A DNA stretch of 45,474 bases from Flavobacteriales bacterium (GCA_020435335.1 JAGQZT010000121.1:1-45474), one strand, 5' to 3'; positions 32,929 to 41,887 are shown, counted from the first letter of the stretch. Notes: generated from the letters alone by a model not told the origin. Numbers and translations are program-made.

Positions 32929-34258
32929 TCGATATAATTTTAATTTCCACGCGCCGGTTAGCCGACTCCTGGTATTCACTTTTTGGTTCGGGATACAGCA
33001 TCTGCGAATTGCCGTAACCGGTAAAATCGATCCGTTCTTTTTCGATGCCGTCCTTCATCAGGTAATCTTTCACTGCGTAGGCCCTGTTATATGACAATTG
33101 TTTGTAATCTTTCGTGTTCTTTTGCTTGGGTCCGTTCACATGGCCTTCCACCTCTATTTTCACGTTCGGATTTTCCTGCATAAAAGTAAGCAAAGCCTTC
33201 AACGAACTCCTGGCAGAAGGTAAAAAATCGGCCCGATTCCCATAGAACTGAATGTTTTTCAGGTTTACTTTTTGCCCGGCAGCGATCTTCTCCAGGTAAA
33301 TGATGGCTTCATGGTTCGATTTCGTTTTATTGATCTGAACCTCTTTCGAGGTGAGCATGTAACCCTTAGCCGAAATGGTGATGTAGGCATCGTAGTTCTT
33401 GCGGGAAAGCTCCGTTTCAAATTCACTGGTCGACTCCAATTCGATATCCTTGTGCTGCAAATCGGAAATAATAATTGATGCCTTTACCGGCTCTTTAGTT
33501 GCCCGGTCCTTAACCTTCAATTGAAACAAAATACCATCCCTTTCCGGCTCGGGATTTTCCTCTTTCGGAGTATCCGTTTTCTTCACCTCCGGCAAGTGTA
33601 AAATCAGGGAATGTTTTTTTCCTGATGCTTTCGGGTTATTAACCACCAAAACGAATTGATCGCCTTTTTTAGCCTTGACGGGATTGCTGTAATTGTCGTT
33701 GATCCCGGCTCCCACAAAATCCTGCGTAGCCTCTTCTTTTAGCCCGGTAAACGGACTTCGAGACAGGTTAGTCCGAATGGGTTCGATCTTTTTATCGGCT
33801 ATCCGTTTACAAAAAGCCGTTTTGTATTCGAACAACACAAAATCCCAATCGTCTTCTTTGTCGTGCGTTTTGATATCGAAAGAAAGTATCCCGGATTCCG
33901 GCATGGTGATGAGGTACCAGATCGAATTGGCTTCTTCTTCGAAGAATTTGGTATTCTCGAGGGAATAGCCTTCGAATTCTTTCACATTACCAAATCCCGT
34001 AATCGGATCGGAATGATAAATATTGCTTTTCAAATCGAGTAAATCGGAGCAATCGGCGTGTTGGCTCTTAACTTCAGCAGAAAGTAAAAAGTAGCAAGCA
34101 GCAAGTAGCAGAAGCCTTGTCCGTTCGAGTGTCCGCAGAAGGGGGACGTATCGGGAACTATCCTTTTCGTTTACAAAAGTGTGTTCTCGATACTTTTTCT
34201 TGCAGAAAAAACTCGAACGGACACGTTTGTTCATCTTATTTTTCACCCCATGAGGCAT
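32906..34258 (-). CDS. OmpA-family protein with an unusually long leader
   Basis: The 450-residue frame ends in an OmpA-like peptidoglycan-binding domain (about residues 330-445: NIQFYGNRADFLPSARSSLKAL, VKIEVEGHVNG, LSYNRAYAVKDYL, RIDFTGYGNSQ, NRRVEIKI). The central part looks like a beta-sandwich with a carboxypeptidase regulatory-like domain (KVKDRATKEPVKASIII ... ISAKGYMLTSKEV). The hydrophobic signal segment (LLLLAACYFLLS) begins only around residue 50, because about 35 residues before it are encoded by a pair of inverted 41-bp repeats (34118-34223). No start codon lies between the repeats and the signal segment, so translation must begin upstream (ATG 34258 or 34234). It likely tethers the outer membrane to peptidoglycan. 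Confidence 0.82.
   Translation of the reverse strand: MPHGVKNKMNKRVRSSFFCKKKYREHTFVNEKDSSRYVPLLRTLERTRLLLLAACYFLLSAEVKSQHADCSDLLDLKSNIYHSDPITGFGNVKEFEGYSLENTKFFEEEANSIWYLITMPESGILSFDIKTHDKEDDWDFVLFEYKTAFCKRIADKKIEPIRTNLSRSPFTGLKEEATQDFVGAGINDNYSNPVKAKKGDQFVLVVNNPKASGKKHSLILHLPEVKKTDTPKEENPEPERDGILFQLKVKDRATKEPVKASIIISDLQHKDIELESTSEFETELSRKNYDAYITISAKGYMLTSKEVQINKTKSNHEAIIYLEKIAAGQKVNLKNIQFYGNRADFLPSARSSLKALLTFMQENPNVKIEVEGHVNGPKQKNTKDYKQLSYNRAYAVKDYLMKDGIEKERIDFTGYGNSQMLYPEPKSEYQESANRRVEIKIISNGADSGH
34118..34223. repeat. Two inverted copies of a 41-bp hairpin unit inside the OmpA-family leader
   Basis: The unit at 34183-34223 reads GTTCTCGATAC, a 17-bp centre (TTTTTCTTGCAGAAAAA), then ACTCGAACGGACA. 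The opposite strand at 34158-34118 reads GTTCCCGATAC, a 17-bp centre (GTCCCCCTTCTGCGGAC), then ACTCGAACGGACA. The 13-bp outer arms are identical, the inner arms differ at one base, and both centres are themselves self-complementary despite different bases. A 24-bp spacer separates the copies. This looks like a REP-type palindromic element that was inserted in frame. Confidence 0.85.
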
Positions 34259-34356
34259 AACACAAAGTTAGTGGATTTTAATGGCTTGCTAAAATTGTGC
34301 CGATTGGATTTATTCATGCAAAAAGCTTAAATTAGCTACGGATAGAACATTTTATT

Positions 34357-34635
34357 ATGGGATTTTTAGGTGCTGGCGCGGTAGCTGCAATGCAAAAAAG
34401 TATCAAAGACAACAAAGCTTTGCGTAAAAAACGGAAATCCCTGAAGGAGATTTCGGAAAACTATCATGAAAAGGCCAAAGACAAAGCTCCTGAATATAAC
34501 AAGATGTCGGAAGAAGCATTCGAACAGTTTAAGGCTGAGTTACATGCCAAAAAGAAAAAGGAAAAAACTATCCGTTTAACCATGGTCGGCGTGCTCGTGA
34601 TCCTTGGAATATTAATGCTGATCTACGTTGTTTAA
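34357..34635 (+). CDS. Small single-pass membrane protein
   Basis: The 92-residue product begins MGFLGAGAVAAMQKSIKDNKALRKKRKSLKEI, continues as a strongly basic, helical, coiled-coil-like middle (KKRKSLKEISENYHEKAKDKAPEYNKM, FKAELHAKKKKEK) and ends in one transmembrane helix (LTMVGVLVILGILMLIYVV). The charged segment should face the cytoplasm. I do not recognise a named family, though short Lys-rich proteins of this type are common in Flavobacteriales. It is divergent from the OmpA-family gene and stands alone; no firm promoter is visible. Confidence 0.65.
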   Translation: MGFLGAGAVAAMQKSIKDNKALRKKRKSLKEISENYHEKAKDKAPEYNKMSEEAFEQFKAELHAKKKKEKTIRLTMVGVLVILGILMLIYVV

Positions 34636-34818
34636 ACCAACCTAATATCCCAAACTAGCACTCAATTATTTTTCACCAACCCTTCCATGAGGGAAAATGA
34701 AAGTGGCAACAAATCATTCCTCTATCTCTCCCGAAACACATTATTGATTAGCTTTTAACACACCCCTAACCCCTCTCAAGAGGGGAATTTCTTACCTTTT
34801 TGAAAAATGAAGGGAGGA
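34636..34818. other. Intergenic gap with a small palindromic repeat
   Basis: Between the small membrane protein gene and the end of metH lies a non-coding stretch with no gene that I can support. Its main feature is the C/G-rich hairpin repeat at 34761-34789. Confidence 0.5.
34761..34789. repeat. REP-like hairpin repeat
   Basis: ACACCCCTAACCCCTCTCAA is followed by GAGGGGAATTT, so CCCCTC pairs with GAGGGG around a tiny loop. From memory this motif is a common dispersed intergenic repeat in Bacteroidota genomes. It lies in the 3' region of metH and could also help to end transcription there. Confidence 0.6.
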
Positions 34819-37530
34819 TTAATAATTCAAACTGGCACTCAGCCACTTCTCGGCTTCTTCCAGGCTCATTCCATTGGCTTCTGCATAAACTCCCACCTGA
34901 TCTTTTTCAACTTTTCCAACTCCGAAATACTTGCTTTCCGGATGGGCGAAATACATTCCGCAAACGGCCGCCGTCGGATACATGGCCAGACTTTCGGTGA
35001 GGCTTACTCCGGTTAATTTTTCAGCATCCAGTAACCGGAACAGTTCTGTTTTTAAGGTGTGGTTCGGACAAGCCGGATAACCCGGAGCCGGACGAATTCC
35101 TTTGTAGCTTTCTTTGATCAGGGCTTCGTTATCCAGGCTTTCGCCGGTAGCATAACCCCAGATCTCTTTCCTCACTTTTTCGTGCATCAGTTCCGCAAAC
35201 GCTTCCGCGAGACGGTCGGCCAGAGCCTTTAGCATGATGGCCTGGTAATCGTCGTGATCGGCTTCAAAGCGCTCCAGATGCTGCTCAATGCCTTCTCCGG
35301 CTGCTACCACAAACCCTCCGATGTAGTCTGTCTGTCCGGATGATTTAGGAGCAATAAAATCAGCGAGGCTGATATTCGGAACCCCTCCGGCTTTTTTACT
35401 CTGCTGACGCAGCTGGTGCAATTGCCCGATCCGTTGTCCCTGAGTAGTTACCTCAATCGTGTCATCATTCACGGTATTCGCCTCCCAGACACCCACAACT
35501 GCACGGGCTTTGAGCCATTTTTCGTTGATGATCTGTTGCAGCATGGTTTGAGCATCCCGAAACAGTTTGGTGGCTTCCGTTCCGACAATTTCATCATTCA
35601 AAATCTGAGGGTATTTCCCGGCCAGCTCCCAGGTCCGGAAAAAAGGCGTCCAGTCGATGTACTTCGAAATGGCTTCCAAATCATAATCATCGAACTGTTT
35701 TACCCCGATAAAATTCGGTACCACAGGCTTTGTTTGGTTCCAATCAATTTGATATTTATTAGCCCGGGCCTGTTCAAGCGATAGTATTTCTTTCTGCGTC
35801 TGTTTTTTAGCGTAGTTCTCCCGAACACGGGCGTATTCTTCTTTCACTCCGGCAATATAATTCGCTTTTTTATCCGAACTCAGGAGGCTGTCTACCACCG
35901 TCACCGAACGCGAAGCATCCAGCACATATACCGTTTGTGCGTTTTGATAGTGTTCTTCAATCTTAACTGCCGTATGTACTTTGGAGGTGGTGGCTCCACC
36001 GATCAGCAAGGGAATGTCGAAATTTTCCCGCTGCATTTCTTTGGCCACGTTCACCATTTCATCCAGCGAAGGTGTAATCAATCCCGAAAGTCCGATGATA
36101 TCAACCTTCTCAGCCTTAGCTACCCGAAGAATTTCTTCGCAGGGAACCATCACACCCAGGTCGATCACTTCGTAATTGTTACAACCAAGCACCACTCCTA
36201 CGATATTTTTCCCGATGTCGTGCACATCGCCTTTAACAGTGGCCAGCAATACTTTCCCGGCGTTGGAACCGGCTTCCTTACTGGCCTCGATGTAGGGTAG
36301 CAGATACGCTACCGCTTTTTTCATAACGCGGGCCGACTTCACCACCTGAGGCAGGAACATCTTTCCGGCACCAAACAGATCGCCTACAACACCCATCCCA
36401 TTCATTAAATGCCCTTCGATCACCTGTAAGGGTTTATCGACCTGCTGCCGGGCCTCTTCGGTATCTTCTTCGATAAAATCGGCAATCCCTTTCACCAGGG
36501 CATGTGTCATGCGCTCCTGTAAGGTTCCGTTTCGCCATTCGAGATCCTGTTTTTGCTCCTTCCTGTCTCCTTTCACGGTATCGGCATACTCCAGTAAACG
36601 TTCGGTGGCATCGTCCCTCCTATCGAGCAGAACATCTTCCACTTTATCCAAAAGTTCTTTGGGAATGTCGTCGTACACTTCGAGCATGGCCGGATTCACG
36701 ATTCCCATATCCATCCCTTCGCGAATAGCGTGATACAGAAAGGCCGAATGCATCGCTTCACGCACCACATCATTTCCCCGGAAGGAGAAGGAAACATTAC
36801 TCACGCCGCCGCTCACATGGGCTCCGGGAAGGTTCTCCCTGATCCAGCGTGTGGCCTGAAAAAAATCGAGGGCATTTTTACGATGCTCTTCCATACCGGT
36901 GGCAACCGGAAAAATATTGGGATCGAATATGATATCTTGAGGAGGGAACCCTACGCGGTCGACTAAAATCCGGTAAGAACGTTCACAAATCTCCACACGG
37001 CGCTGATAACTATCGGCCTGACCCTGTTCATCGAAGGCCATCACGATAACCGCGGCACCGTAGCGTTTTATTTTGGATGCCTGTTCCATAAACTGTCCCT
37101 CACCTTCTTTGAGGCTGATGGAATTGACCACGCATTTTCCCTGCACATTTTGCAATCCGGCTTCAATGATGTCCCACTTACTGGAATCGATCATAACCGG
37201 AACCCGGGCAATATCGGGTTCGGCTGCAACCAAACGAAGGAAATCGACCATCGCTTCTTTCCCGTCGATGAGTCCGTCGTCCATGTTAATATCGATGATC
37301 TGAGCACCACCTTCCACCTGATCGCGCGCAACACTAAGGGCTTCTTCGAACTGACCTTCTTTGATCAGGCGTAAAAACTTCTTGGATCCGGCCACATTCG
37401 TACGTTCTCCAACATTAATGAAATTGGATTCAGGAGTAACAACAAGTGCTTCCAATCCACTCAATTTCAGGTAAGGAAGATTTGTCCATTGATAGGTGTA
37501 TACTCCGGTATAATCGGGATGCAAACTCAT
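34819..37530 (-). CDS. metH: Methionine synthase MetH, pterin/B12/activation subunit
   Basis: The 903-residue ORF is the larger part of a split cobalamin-dependent methionine synthase. It contains the methyltetrahydrofolate-binding domain (about 25-330: [41 protein letters not shown]), the cobalamin cap and binding domains (~335-560, with the cobalt-ligand motif [12 protein letters not shown], His437, and [14 protein letters not shown]) and the C-terminal reactivation domain (~560-903, with [12 protein letters not shown] and [18 protein letters not shown]). It transfers the methyl group of methyl-THF to homocysteine bound by the other subunit. The ATG overlaps the stop codon of the N-terminal ORF by 4 bp (ATGA). 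Confidence 0.95.
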   Translation of the reverse strand: MSLHPDYTGVYTYQWTNLPYLKLSGLEALVVTPESNFINVGERTNVAGSKKFLRLIKEGQFEEALSVARDQVEGGAQIIDINMDDGLIDGKEAMVDFLRLVAAEPDIARVPVMIDSSKWDIIEAGLQNVQGKCVVNSISLKEGEGQFMEQASKIKRYGAAVIVMAFDEQGQADSYQRRVEICERSYRILVDRVGFPPQDIIFDPNIFPVATGMEEHRKNALDFFQATRWIRENLPGAHVSGGVSNVSFSFRGNDVVREAMHSAFLYHAIREGMDMGIVNPAMLEVYDDIPKELLDKVEDVLLDRRDDATERLLEYADTVKGDRKEQKQDLEWRNGTLQERMTHALVKGIADFIEEDTEEARQQVDKPLQVIEGHLMNGMGVVGDLFGAGKMFLPQVVKSARVMKKAVAYLLPYIEASKEAGSNAGKVLLATVKGDVHDIGKNIVGVVLGCNNYEVIDLGVMVPCEEILRVAKAEKVDIIGLSGLITPSLDEMVNVAKEMQRENFDIPLLIGGATTSKVHTAVKIEEHYQNAQTVYVLDASRSVTVVDSLLSSDKKANYIAGVKEEYARVRENYAKKQTQKEILSLEQARANKYQIDWNQTKPVVPNFIGVKQFDDYDLEAISKYIDWTPFFRTWELAGKYPQILNDEIVGTEATKLFRDAQTMLQQIINEKWLKARAVVGVWEANTVNDDTIEVTTQGQRIGQLHQLRQQSKKAGGVPNISLADFIAPKSSGQTDYIGGFVVAAGEGIEQHLERFEADHDDYQAIMLKALADRLAEAFAELMHEKVRKEIWGYATGESLDNEALIKESYKGIRPAPGYPACPNHTLKTELFRLLDAEKLTGVSLTESLAMYPTAAVCGMYFAHPESKYFGVGKVEKDQVGVYAEANGMSLEEAEKWLSASLNY

Positions 37531-38522
37531 GCTAGAGATCCTTTAGGTGAATATTGTGCCGCCAGTTCTGCAATGGCTTTGATGTGTTCCGGCGTGGTGC
37601 CGCAGCATCCTCCGACGATGTTAACCAATCCTTCATCGAGAAAGACTTTGATCTGCTGAGCCATGAATTCGGGTGTTTCATCGTACTGACCCATTTCATT
37701 AGGCAAACCTGCATTCGGATGAGCACTAACCAGACAATTTCCTTTATCATGAATGATCTTGAGGTAAGGTCTGAGGGCTTCGGCACCCAATGCGCAATTG
37801 AGTCCGATGGAAAGCGGATTGGCATGTTCGACAGCCACAATAAAAGCTTCGGTATTTTGCCCGGAAAGAATCCGTCCGCTGGCGTCGGTGATCGTTCCGG
37901 AGATCATGATCGGCAAATCGGTGCCTTTTGCTTGTTGAACCTCATCGATCGCAAAAAGTGCCGCTTTGGCATTGAGGGTGTCGGTGATCGTTTCTACAAG
38001 CAGGAGGTCGGAACCACCATCAATCAACCCTTCCGCCTGTGTTTTGAAGGCGTCGACCAGTTCCTGAAACGTAATGTTGCGGAATCCGGGGTCGTTCACA
38101 TCGGGCGACATCGACGAAAGTTTGGTTGTCGGGCCGATCGACCCGGCCACGAAGCGCGGTTTGTCGGGGTTCTTAGCTGTGAATTCGTCAGCCACTTCCC
38201 GGGCAATTTTAGCCGCTGCGAAGTTGATGTCGTAAACGGCATCTGCCAGCTGATAATCGTCTTGTGCAACAGCTGTACTTCCGAAAGAGTTGGTTTCCAC
38301 GATATCGGCACCTGCCTCAAAATACTGGGCATGAATTTCTTTGATCACTTCGGGTTTGGTGATGGAAAGCAGGTCGTTGTTCCCTTTCAGCGGACAAGGA
38401 TGATCTTTGAACCGCGCTCCCCTAAAATCCTCTTCCGTTAACCGGTAGCGTTGGATCATGGTCCCCATGGCACCATCCAGTACGAGGATTCTGTGTTTGA
38501 GTATTTCTCTAATGTTCTTCAT
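37527..38522 (-). CDS. metH: Methionine synthase MetH, homocysteine-binding subunit
   Basis: The 331-residue ORF is the homocysteine S-methyltransferase domain as a separate protein. It starts with [24 protein letters not shown] and shows the three zinc-ligand cysteines, Cys243 in GLNCALGAE and Cys306-Cys307 in [12 protein letters not shown], plus ETNSFGST. It binds homocysteine for methylation by the downstream subunit. The 4-bp overlap and intact domains on both sides show a true two-gene form rather than a recent frameshift; I recall this split as common in Bacteroidota. Upstream lie an intrinsic terminator and a SAM-I riboswitch on the same strand, so expression should fall when SAM is plentiful. 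Confidence 0.95.
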   Translation of the reverse strand: MKNIREILKHRILVLDGAMGTMIQRYRLTEEDFRGARFKDHPCPLKGNNDLLSITKPEVIKEIHAQYFEAGADIVETNSFGSTAVAQDDYQLADAVYDINFAAAKIAREVADEFTAKNPDKPRFVAGSIGPTTKLSSMSPDVNDPGFRNITFQELVDAFKTQAEGLIDGGSDLLLVETITDTLNAKAALFAIDEVQQAKGTDLPIMISGTITDASGRILSGQNTEAFIVAVEHANPLSIGLNCALGAEALRPYLKIIHDKGNCLVSAHPNAGLPNEMGQYDETPEFMAQQIKVFLDEGLVNIVGGCCGTTPEHIKAIAELAAQYSPKGSLA

Positions 38523-38547
38523 TTTAATTGTTTTCGTCCATGCGAAT

Positions 38548-38612
38548 TCCGGCAGTTGAGATGGAGCAATCTGTTGTTAAGATGGCTTCGTCATACTTCC
38601 TCGCAATGACGT
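38548..38612. repeat. REP-like dispersed repeat in the metH leader
   Basis: The minus strand reads CGTCATTGCGAGGAAGTATG then ACGAAGCCATCT; CGTCAT pairs with ATGACG. This wording (CGTCATTGCGAGG...GACGAAGC) is a familiar dispersed bacterial repeat. It lies between the riboswitch terminator and the metH start and so forms part of the leader mRNA. Confidence 0.65.
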
Positions 38613-38621
38613 TTTGGTCAT

Positions 38622-38656
38622 AAAAAAACCCCTTCCAGTTAAGTTGAAAGGGGTTT
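38622..38656 (-). terminator. Intrinsic terminator of the SAM riboswitch
   Basis: On the minus strand AAACCCCTTTCAAC pairs with the opposing GGAAGGGGTTT side over a short loop and runs into a T-run (38622-38628). It lies 15 bp after the riboswitch and before metH, where a transcription-controlling expression platform is expected. Confidence 0.88.
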
Positions 38657-38670
38657 GACATTTATTTTTT

Positions 38671-38792
38671 CAACTTATCTTTTCCCGACACTTCAGGATA
38701 GGATTTAGCACCTTTTCCCACCCCGATCATTTCAGGGCCAGAAGGTTGCCAAGGTTTCACAGGGCCTATTCCCTCCACCTTTCGCAATAAGT
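38671..38792 (-). promoter_or_regulatory. SAM-I (S-box) riboswitch controlling metH
   Basis: The minus strand carries the SAM-I consensus in order: P1 strand ACTTAT, GCGAAAGGTGGAGGGA, ATAGGCCCTGTGAAACC, TTGGCAACC, then GGTGCTAAATCC and the closing P1 strand GATAAGT. This aptamer binds S-adenosylmethionine. It is followed by an intrinsic terminator and then by the split metH, so SAM should stop transcription before methionine synthase is made. This is a well-known arrangement for methionine genes. The call rests on matching the conserved core from memory. Confidence 0.95.
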
Positions 38793-38841
38793 ATGACCCG
38801 AAACCGGATCATATCCATTCATTTTTTTTAAGAACGCGTTA

Positions 38842-38872
38842 CAAAACTATCACAGATTTGAATCAATTCAAA
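38842..38872 (-). promoter_or_regulatory. Promoter for the riboswitch-metH transcript
   Basis: On the minus strand TTTG (38872-38869) and TAGTTTTG (38849-38842) are 19 bp apart, an exact fit to the Bacteroidota -33/-7 promoter. Transcription would begin about 40 bp before the riboswitch. The element lies immediately after the asnS stop codon and overlaps an imperfect inverted repeat (CACAGAT ... ATCTGTG) that straddles that stop. Confidence 0.75.
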
Positions 38873-38881
38873 ATATCTGTG

Positions 38882-40342
38882 TTAAAACTCTGCATTTTTT
38901 GGTGTTCGCGGAAAAGGAATCACATCCCTGATGTTCGTCATCCCGGTCACAAAGAGCATTAAACGCTCAAATCCCAATCCAAATCCGGCATGAGGTACCG
39001 TCCCGAATTTTCGGGTATCGAGGTACCACCATACGTGGTCTTCCGGAATATTGAAATCCTTGATCTTTTGTTTTAGAATGTCTAGACGCTCTTCCCGTTG
39101 GGAACCACCCACAATTTCCCCGATCCCAGGAAAAAGGATGTCCATGGCACTAACGGTCGTATCGACGGTCATGCCCGGCCTGGCTTCCGGCAACTGATCA
39201 TCCTGACGCATGTAGAACGCCTTGATTTTAGCCGGATAGTTTGTAAGAATCACCGGTTTTTTGAATTCTTTCTCCACCAGGTAACGTTCATGTTCGGATT
39301 GAAGGTCGGCACCCCAGCCTTCGATCGGATATTGGAATTTACCTTTCTTATTCGGGTTGGAGTTCCTTAAAATATCAATGGCTTCGGTGTAGGTTAACCG
39401 GACAAAATCATTCTCTGCAACGAATTTCAATTTCTCGATCAGTTCCATGGAACGCTCGGCTTCAGGCTTTCCTTTCTCTTCCTCTTGCAAGCGTTTGCTT
39501 AAGAATTCGAGGTCTTCCTTGCAGTTATCGAGTGCATATTGCACACAATATTTGAGCATTTCTTCCGCCAAATCCATGTTATCATGCAGATCTGCGAAAG
39601 CAACTTCAGGCTCGATCATCCAGAATTCGGCCAGGTGTCGGGTTGTATTGGAGTTCTCCGCCCGGAATGTCGGGCCAAAGGTATAAACCTTTCCAAGAGC
39701 CAGAGCCGCTAATTCGGCTTCCAGCTGACCGGAAACAGTCAGGTTAGCTTCCTTACCGAAAAAGTCCTGTTTCACATCGATTCGGCCATCTTCCGTTTTA
39801 GGCGGATTTTCAAGGTCGAGCGTGGTTACCCGGAACATTTCTCCGGCTCCTTCGGCATCCGATCCGGTAATAATCGGTGTATGAATATTATAAAACCCTT
39901 TATCGTTGAAGAATTGATGAATGGCGAAGATCATGGCATGCCTCACACGGGTAATGGCTCCAAACGTATTCGTACGAAATCGCAGGTGAGCAATTTCCCG
40001 TAAAAATTCCAGGGAGTGTTTCTTAGGTTGTAACGGGTACTCGTCCGGGTGAGCATCACCAAGTACCGTAAAAGACTTTACCAGTACTTCTACTGATTGC
40101 CCGCTTCCCTGTGAAGGAACCAGTTCACCGCTAACCTGAAGTGCTGCACCGGTTGTGATGCGTTTTAACTCCTGTTCATCTTCCTTTTCAAAATCAACAA
40201 CACACTGTAAATTATTGATGGTCGACCCGTCGTTTAATGCAATAAAACGATTGCTTCTGAATGTTCTAACCCATCCTTGTACGGTAACCTCTTCACCTGT
40301 TTTTGGTGACTTCAATAATTCGCTGATTGTGGTGCGTTTCAT
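38882..40342 (-). CDS. asnS: Asparaginyl-tRNA synthetase
   Basis: AsnRS charges tRNA-Asn. The 486-residue class IIb enzyme has the N-terminal anticodon-binding OB fold ([22 protein letters not shown]), then motif 1 region [17 protein letters not shown], the [17 protein letters not shown] loop, motif 2 ([24 protein letters not shown]) and motif 3 ([15 protein letters not shown]). The AEFWMIEPE wording and lack of Asp-specific features favour Asn over Asp. A direct charging enzyme suggests that the organism does not depend only on the GatCAB route for Asn-tRNA. It stands alone, before the metH promoter. Confidence 0.96.
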   Translation of the reverse strand: MKRTTISELLKSPKTGEEVTVQGWVRTFRSNRFIALNDGSTINNLQCVVDFEKEDEQELKRITTGAALQVSGELVPSQGSGQSVEVLVKSFTVLGDAHPDEYPLQPKKHSLEFLREIAHLRFRTNTFGAITRVRHAMIFAIHQFFNDKGFYNIHTPIITGSDAEGAGEMFRVTTLDLENPPKTEDGRIDVKQDFFGKEANLTVSGQLEAELAALALGKVYTFGPTFRAENSNTTRHLAEFWMIEPEVAFADLHDNMDLAEEMLKYCVQYALDNCKEDLEFLSKRLQEEEKGKPEAERSMELIEKLKFVAENDFVRLTYTEAIDILRNSNPNKKGKFQYPIEGWGADLQSEHERYLVEKEFKKPVILTNYPAKIKAFYMRQDDQLPEARPGMTVDTTVSAMDILFPGIGEIVGGSQREERLDILKQKIKDFNIPEDHVWWYLDTRKFGTVPHAGFGLGFERLMLFVTGMTNIRDVIPFPRTPKNAEF

Positions 40343-40638
40343 GATTTAAAATTTTCGACAAAATTGAACAAAAAATATTTATAAGCCGTGAAGAATTCGC
40401 TTGCTTTAAAAAAAATCCACCCGGTTCGGGTTAATGTCAGTTAAATTGATGTGATATCTGAGTGTTTTTACATACATTTGTGTGTAGTCGGCAACATGCC
40501 TGATTTTCAGATTAAATATTTAACATTTTCGATAAATTTGGTTTTTAATGCGATAAAAGTTCGAAAATATTTTGAATAAGTTAAATAAAGGTTTTAATAT
40601 TGCAGACTAAATACAAGGAGCGAATAATTTAATATACT
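40343..40638. other. Divergent intergenic region between asnS and the gene at 40639
   Basis: No gene is supported here. On the minus strand ACCCGAACCGGGT forms a small hairpin followed after three bases by eight T residues (40408-40432), which resembles a weak terminator or attenuator ahead of asnS. On the plus strand TACATTTG (40473-40480) fits the -7 element, but it is 160 bp from the ATG at 40639 and has no clear -33 partner. Confidence 0.4.
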
Positions 40639-41427
40639 ATGAAACGATTATTTTTTGTAATGCTGATCTCACTTTTCGCCCTGCATGTGAATGCAACGGG
40701 AGTGATCGTGTTGGAAGGGCATTATCAAGGAAAGAACCTGTACGTTCAGAATCCGTTTGCCGGAAGTGGTGTTGGTTTCTGTACGTTCGAAGTTACAATT
40801 AACGGAGAGGTTACTACCGATGAGGTAAACTCAAGCGCTTTTGAAATTGATTTCGCTAATTTCCAATTGAAAGTTGGAGACCCTGTGATCGTTAAGATCA
40901 AACACAAAGACGATTGTAAACCAAAGGTATTGAACCCTGAGGTTCTAAAACCGAAAAGTACATTCGAAATTGTTTCCATGAAAATCTCCAAAGAAGGTGT
41001 GTTCGATTGGGTAACTAAAAACGAAACCGGAAAATTAACCTTCATCGTTGAGCAATTCCGTTGGAACAAATGGATCAAAGTTGGTGAAGTAGACGGAAAC
41101 GGTACTACTGCTGAAAACAGCTACCAGTTCCAAATCACTCCTCACTCCGGTGAAAACAAATTCAGAGTAAAACAAATCGATTACTCCGGCAAGCCAAGAT
41201 ATTCTCAAGCTTCAAGATACATCTCCACAGTAGGTGAGATCACCTTCAGCCCGATCAAAGCGAAAGACTTCGTGAACTTTACCGGTGAGACTTTATTTGA
41301 AGTTTATGACAGCTACGGTAACATCGTGAAGAAAGGATTCGGAGAGAAAGTAGATGTAACCAACCTGAAAAAAGGTATCTACTACCTGAACTACGACAAT
41401 AAAACAGATACTTTCGTTAAGAAGTAA
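40639..41427 (+). CDS. Secreted protein of unknown function, probably abundant
   Basis: The 262-residue product has a signal peptide (MKRLFFVMLISLFALHVNA). The mature part is strand-rich: VIVLEGHYQGKNLYVQNPF near the N-terminus, a fibronectin-III-like stretch around 130-195 (KLTFIVEQFRWNKWIKVGEVDG, YQFQITPHSGENKFRVKQID) and a C-terminal block (TLFEVYDSYGNIVKKGFGEKVDVTNLKKGIYYLNYDNKTDTFVKK, given here only to show the motif order) that resembles a T9SS type A sorting domain. Codon choice is strikingly uniform, with many ATC, AAC, CTG, GGT and AAA codons, as expected for a highly expressed gene. A strong terminator follows. I recognise no named family. Confidence 0.82.
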   Translation: MKRLFFVMLISLFALHVNATGVIVLEGHYQGKNLYVQNPFAGSGVGFCTFEVTINGEVTTDEVNSSAFEIDFANFQLKVGDPVIVKIKHKDDCKPKVLNPEVLKPKSTFEIVSMKISKEGVFDWVTKNETGKLTFIVEQFRWNKWIKVGEVDGNGTTAENSYQFQITPHSGENKFRVKQIDYSGKPRYSQASRYISTVGEITFSPIKAKDFVNFTGETLFEVYDSYGNIVKKGFGEKVDVTNLKKGIYYLNYDNKTDTFVKK

Positions 41428-41445
41428 TTACTGATCATATAAACT

Positions 41446-41472
41446 AAACCCTGACAGTGTCAGGGTTTTTTT
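41446..41472 (+). terminator. Intrinsic terminator after the secreted protein gene
   Basis: AAACCCTGACA pairs with TGTCAGGGTTT around a minimal loop and runs into seven T residues. It separates the abundant secreted protein gene from the epimerase gene. Confidence 0.92.
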
Positions 41473-41485
41473 ATACCCTAACCTC

Positions 41486-41887
41486 ATGAAAAAGATCGAA
41501 CACCTCGGCATAGCCGTTCGAAACCTCGAAGAAGCCAATGCCACCTATTCCAAATTATTCAATCAAGAACCGTATAAACTGGAAGTGGTAGAAAGTGAAG
41601 GCGTTTCAACCTCCTTTTTCCTGGTTGGGGAAAATAAGATCGAACTTCTGGAAGCTACCAACCCGGATAGTGCCATTGCCAAATTCATCGAGAAAAAAGG
41701 GGAAGGCATCCACCACGTGGCATTTGATGTGGACGACATCCATGCTGAAATGGATCGCCTGCGCAAAGAAGGTTTCACCATCCTGAATGAAGAGCCTAAG
41801 CGGGGAGCTGACAACAAACTGGTGTGCTTCATTCACCCGAAGTCGGCCAACGGCGTGTTGATCGAACTATGCCAGGAGATCAAGTAG
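41486..41887 (+). CDS. mce: Methylmalonyl-CoA epimerase
   Basis: This 133-residue VOC-fold metalloenzyme interconverts (R)- and (S)-methylmalonyl-CoA in propionate or odd-chain metabolism. Metal ligands are visible in order: His6 in IEHLGIAVRN, Glu53 in KIELLEA region, His76/His77 in EGIHHVAFDVDD and Glu127 in VLIELCQ. The KRGADNKLVCFIHPKSANGVLIEL ending is very typical. Mutase genes are not in the window. The tail overlaps the convergent aldolase gene by 21 bp. Confidence 0.93.
   Translation: MKKIEHLGIAVRNLEEANATYSKLFNQEPYKLEVVESEGVSTSFFLVGENKIELLEATNPDSAIAKFIEKKGEGIHHVAFDVDDIHAEMDRLRKEGFTILNEEPKRGADNKLVCFIHPKSANGVLIELCQEIK

Noticed and set aside
34087..34111. Simple tandem repeat of AGTAGCAAGCAGCAAG type as a possible array
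   Set aside because: It is only about 25 bp and encodes the Leu/Ala-rich signal segment of the OmpA-family protein; no spaced repeats exist, so it is not CRISPR-like.
37527..37530. metH broken by a frameshift
   Set aside because: Both ORFs start and end cleanly with an ATGA overlap and carry complete domains, and this two-gene form is usual in Bacteroidota.
37554..38441. 295-residue plus-strand frame
   Set aside because: It is antisense to the homocysteine-binding metH ORF, which has all three zinc cysteines; the antisense product shows no recognisable feature.
40343..40440. T-box element for asnS
   Set aside because: No T-box core sequence is visible, and T-boxes are not expected in this phylum.
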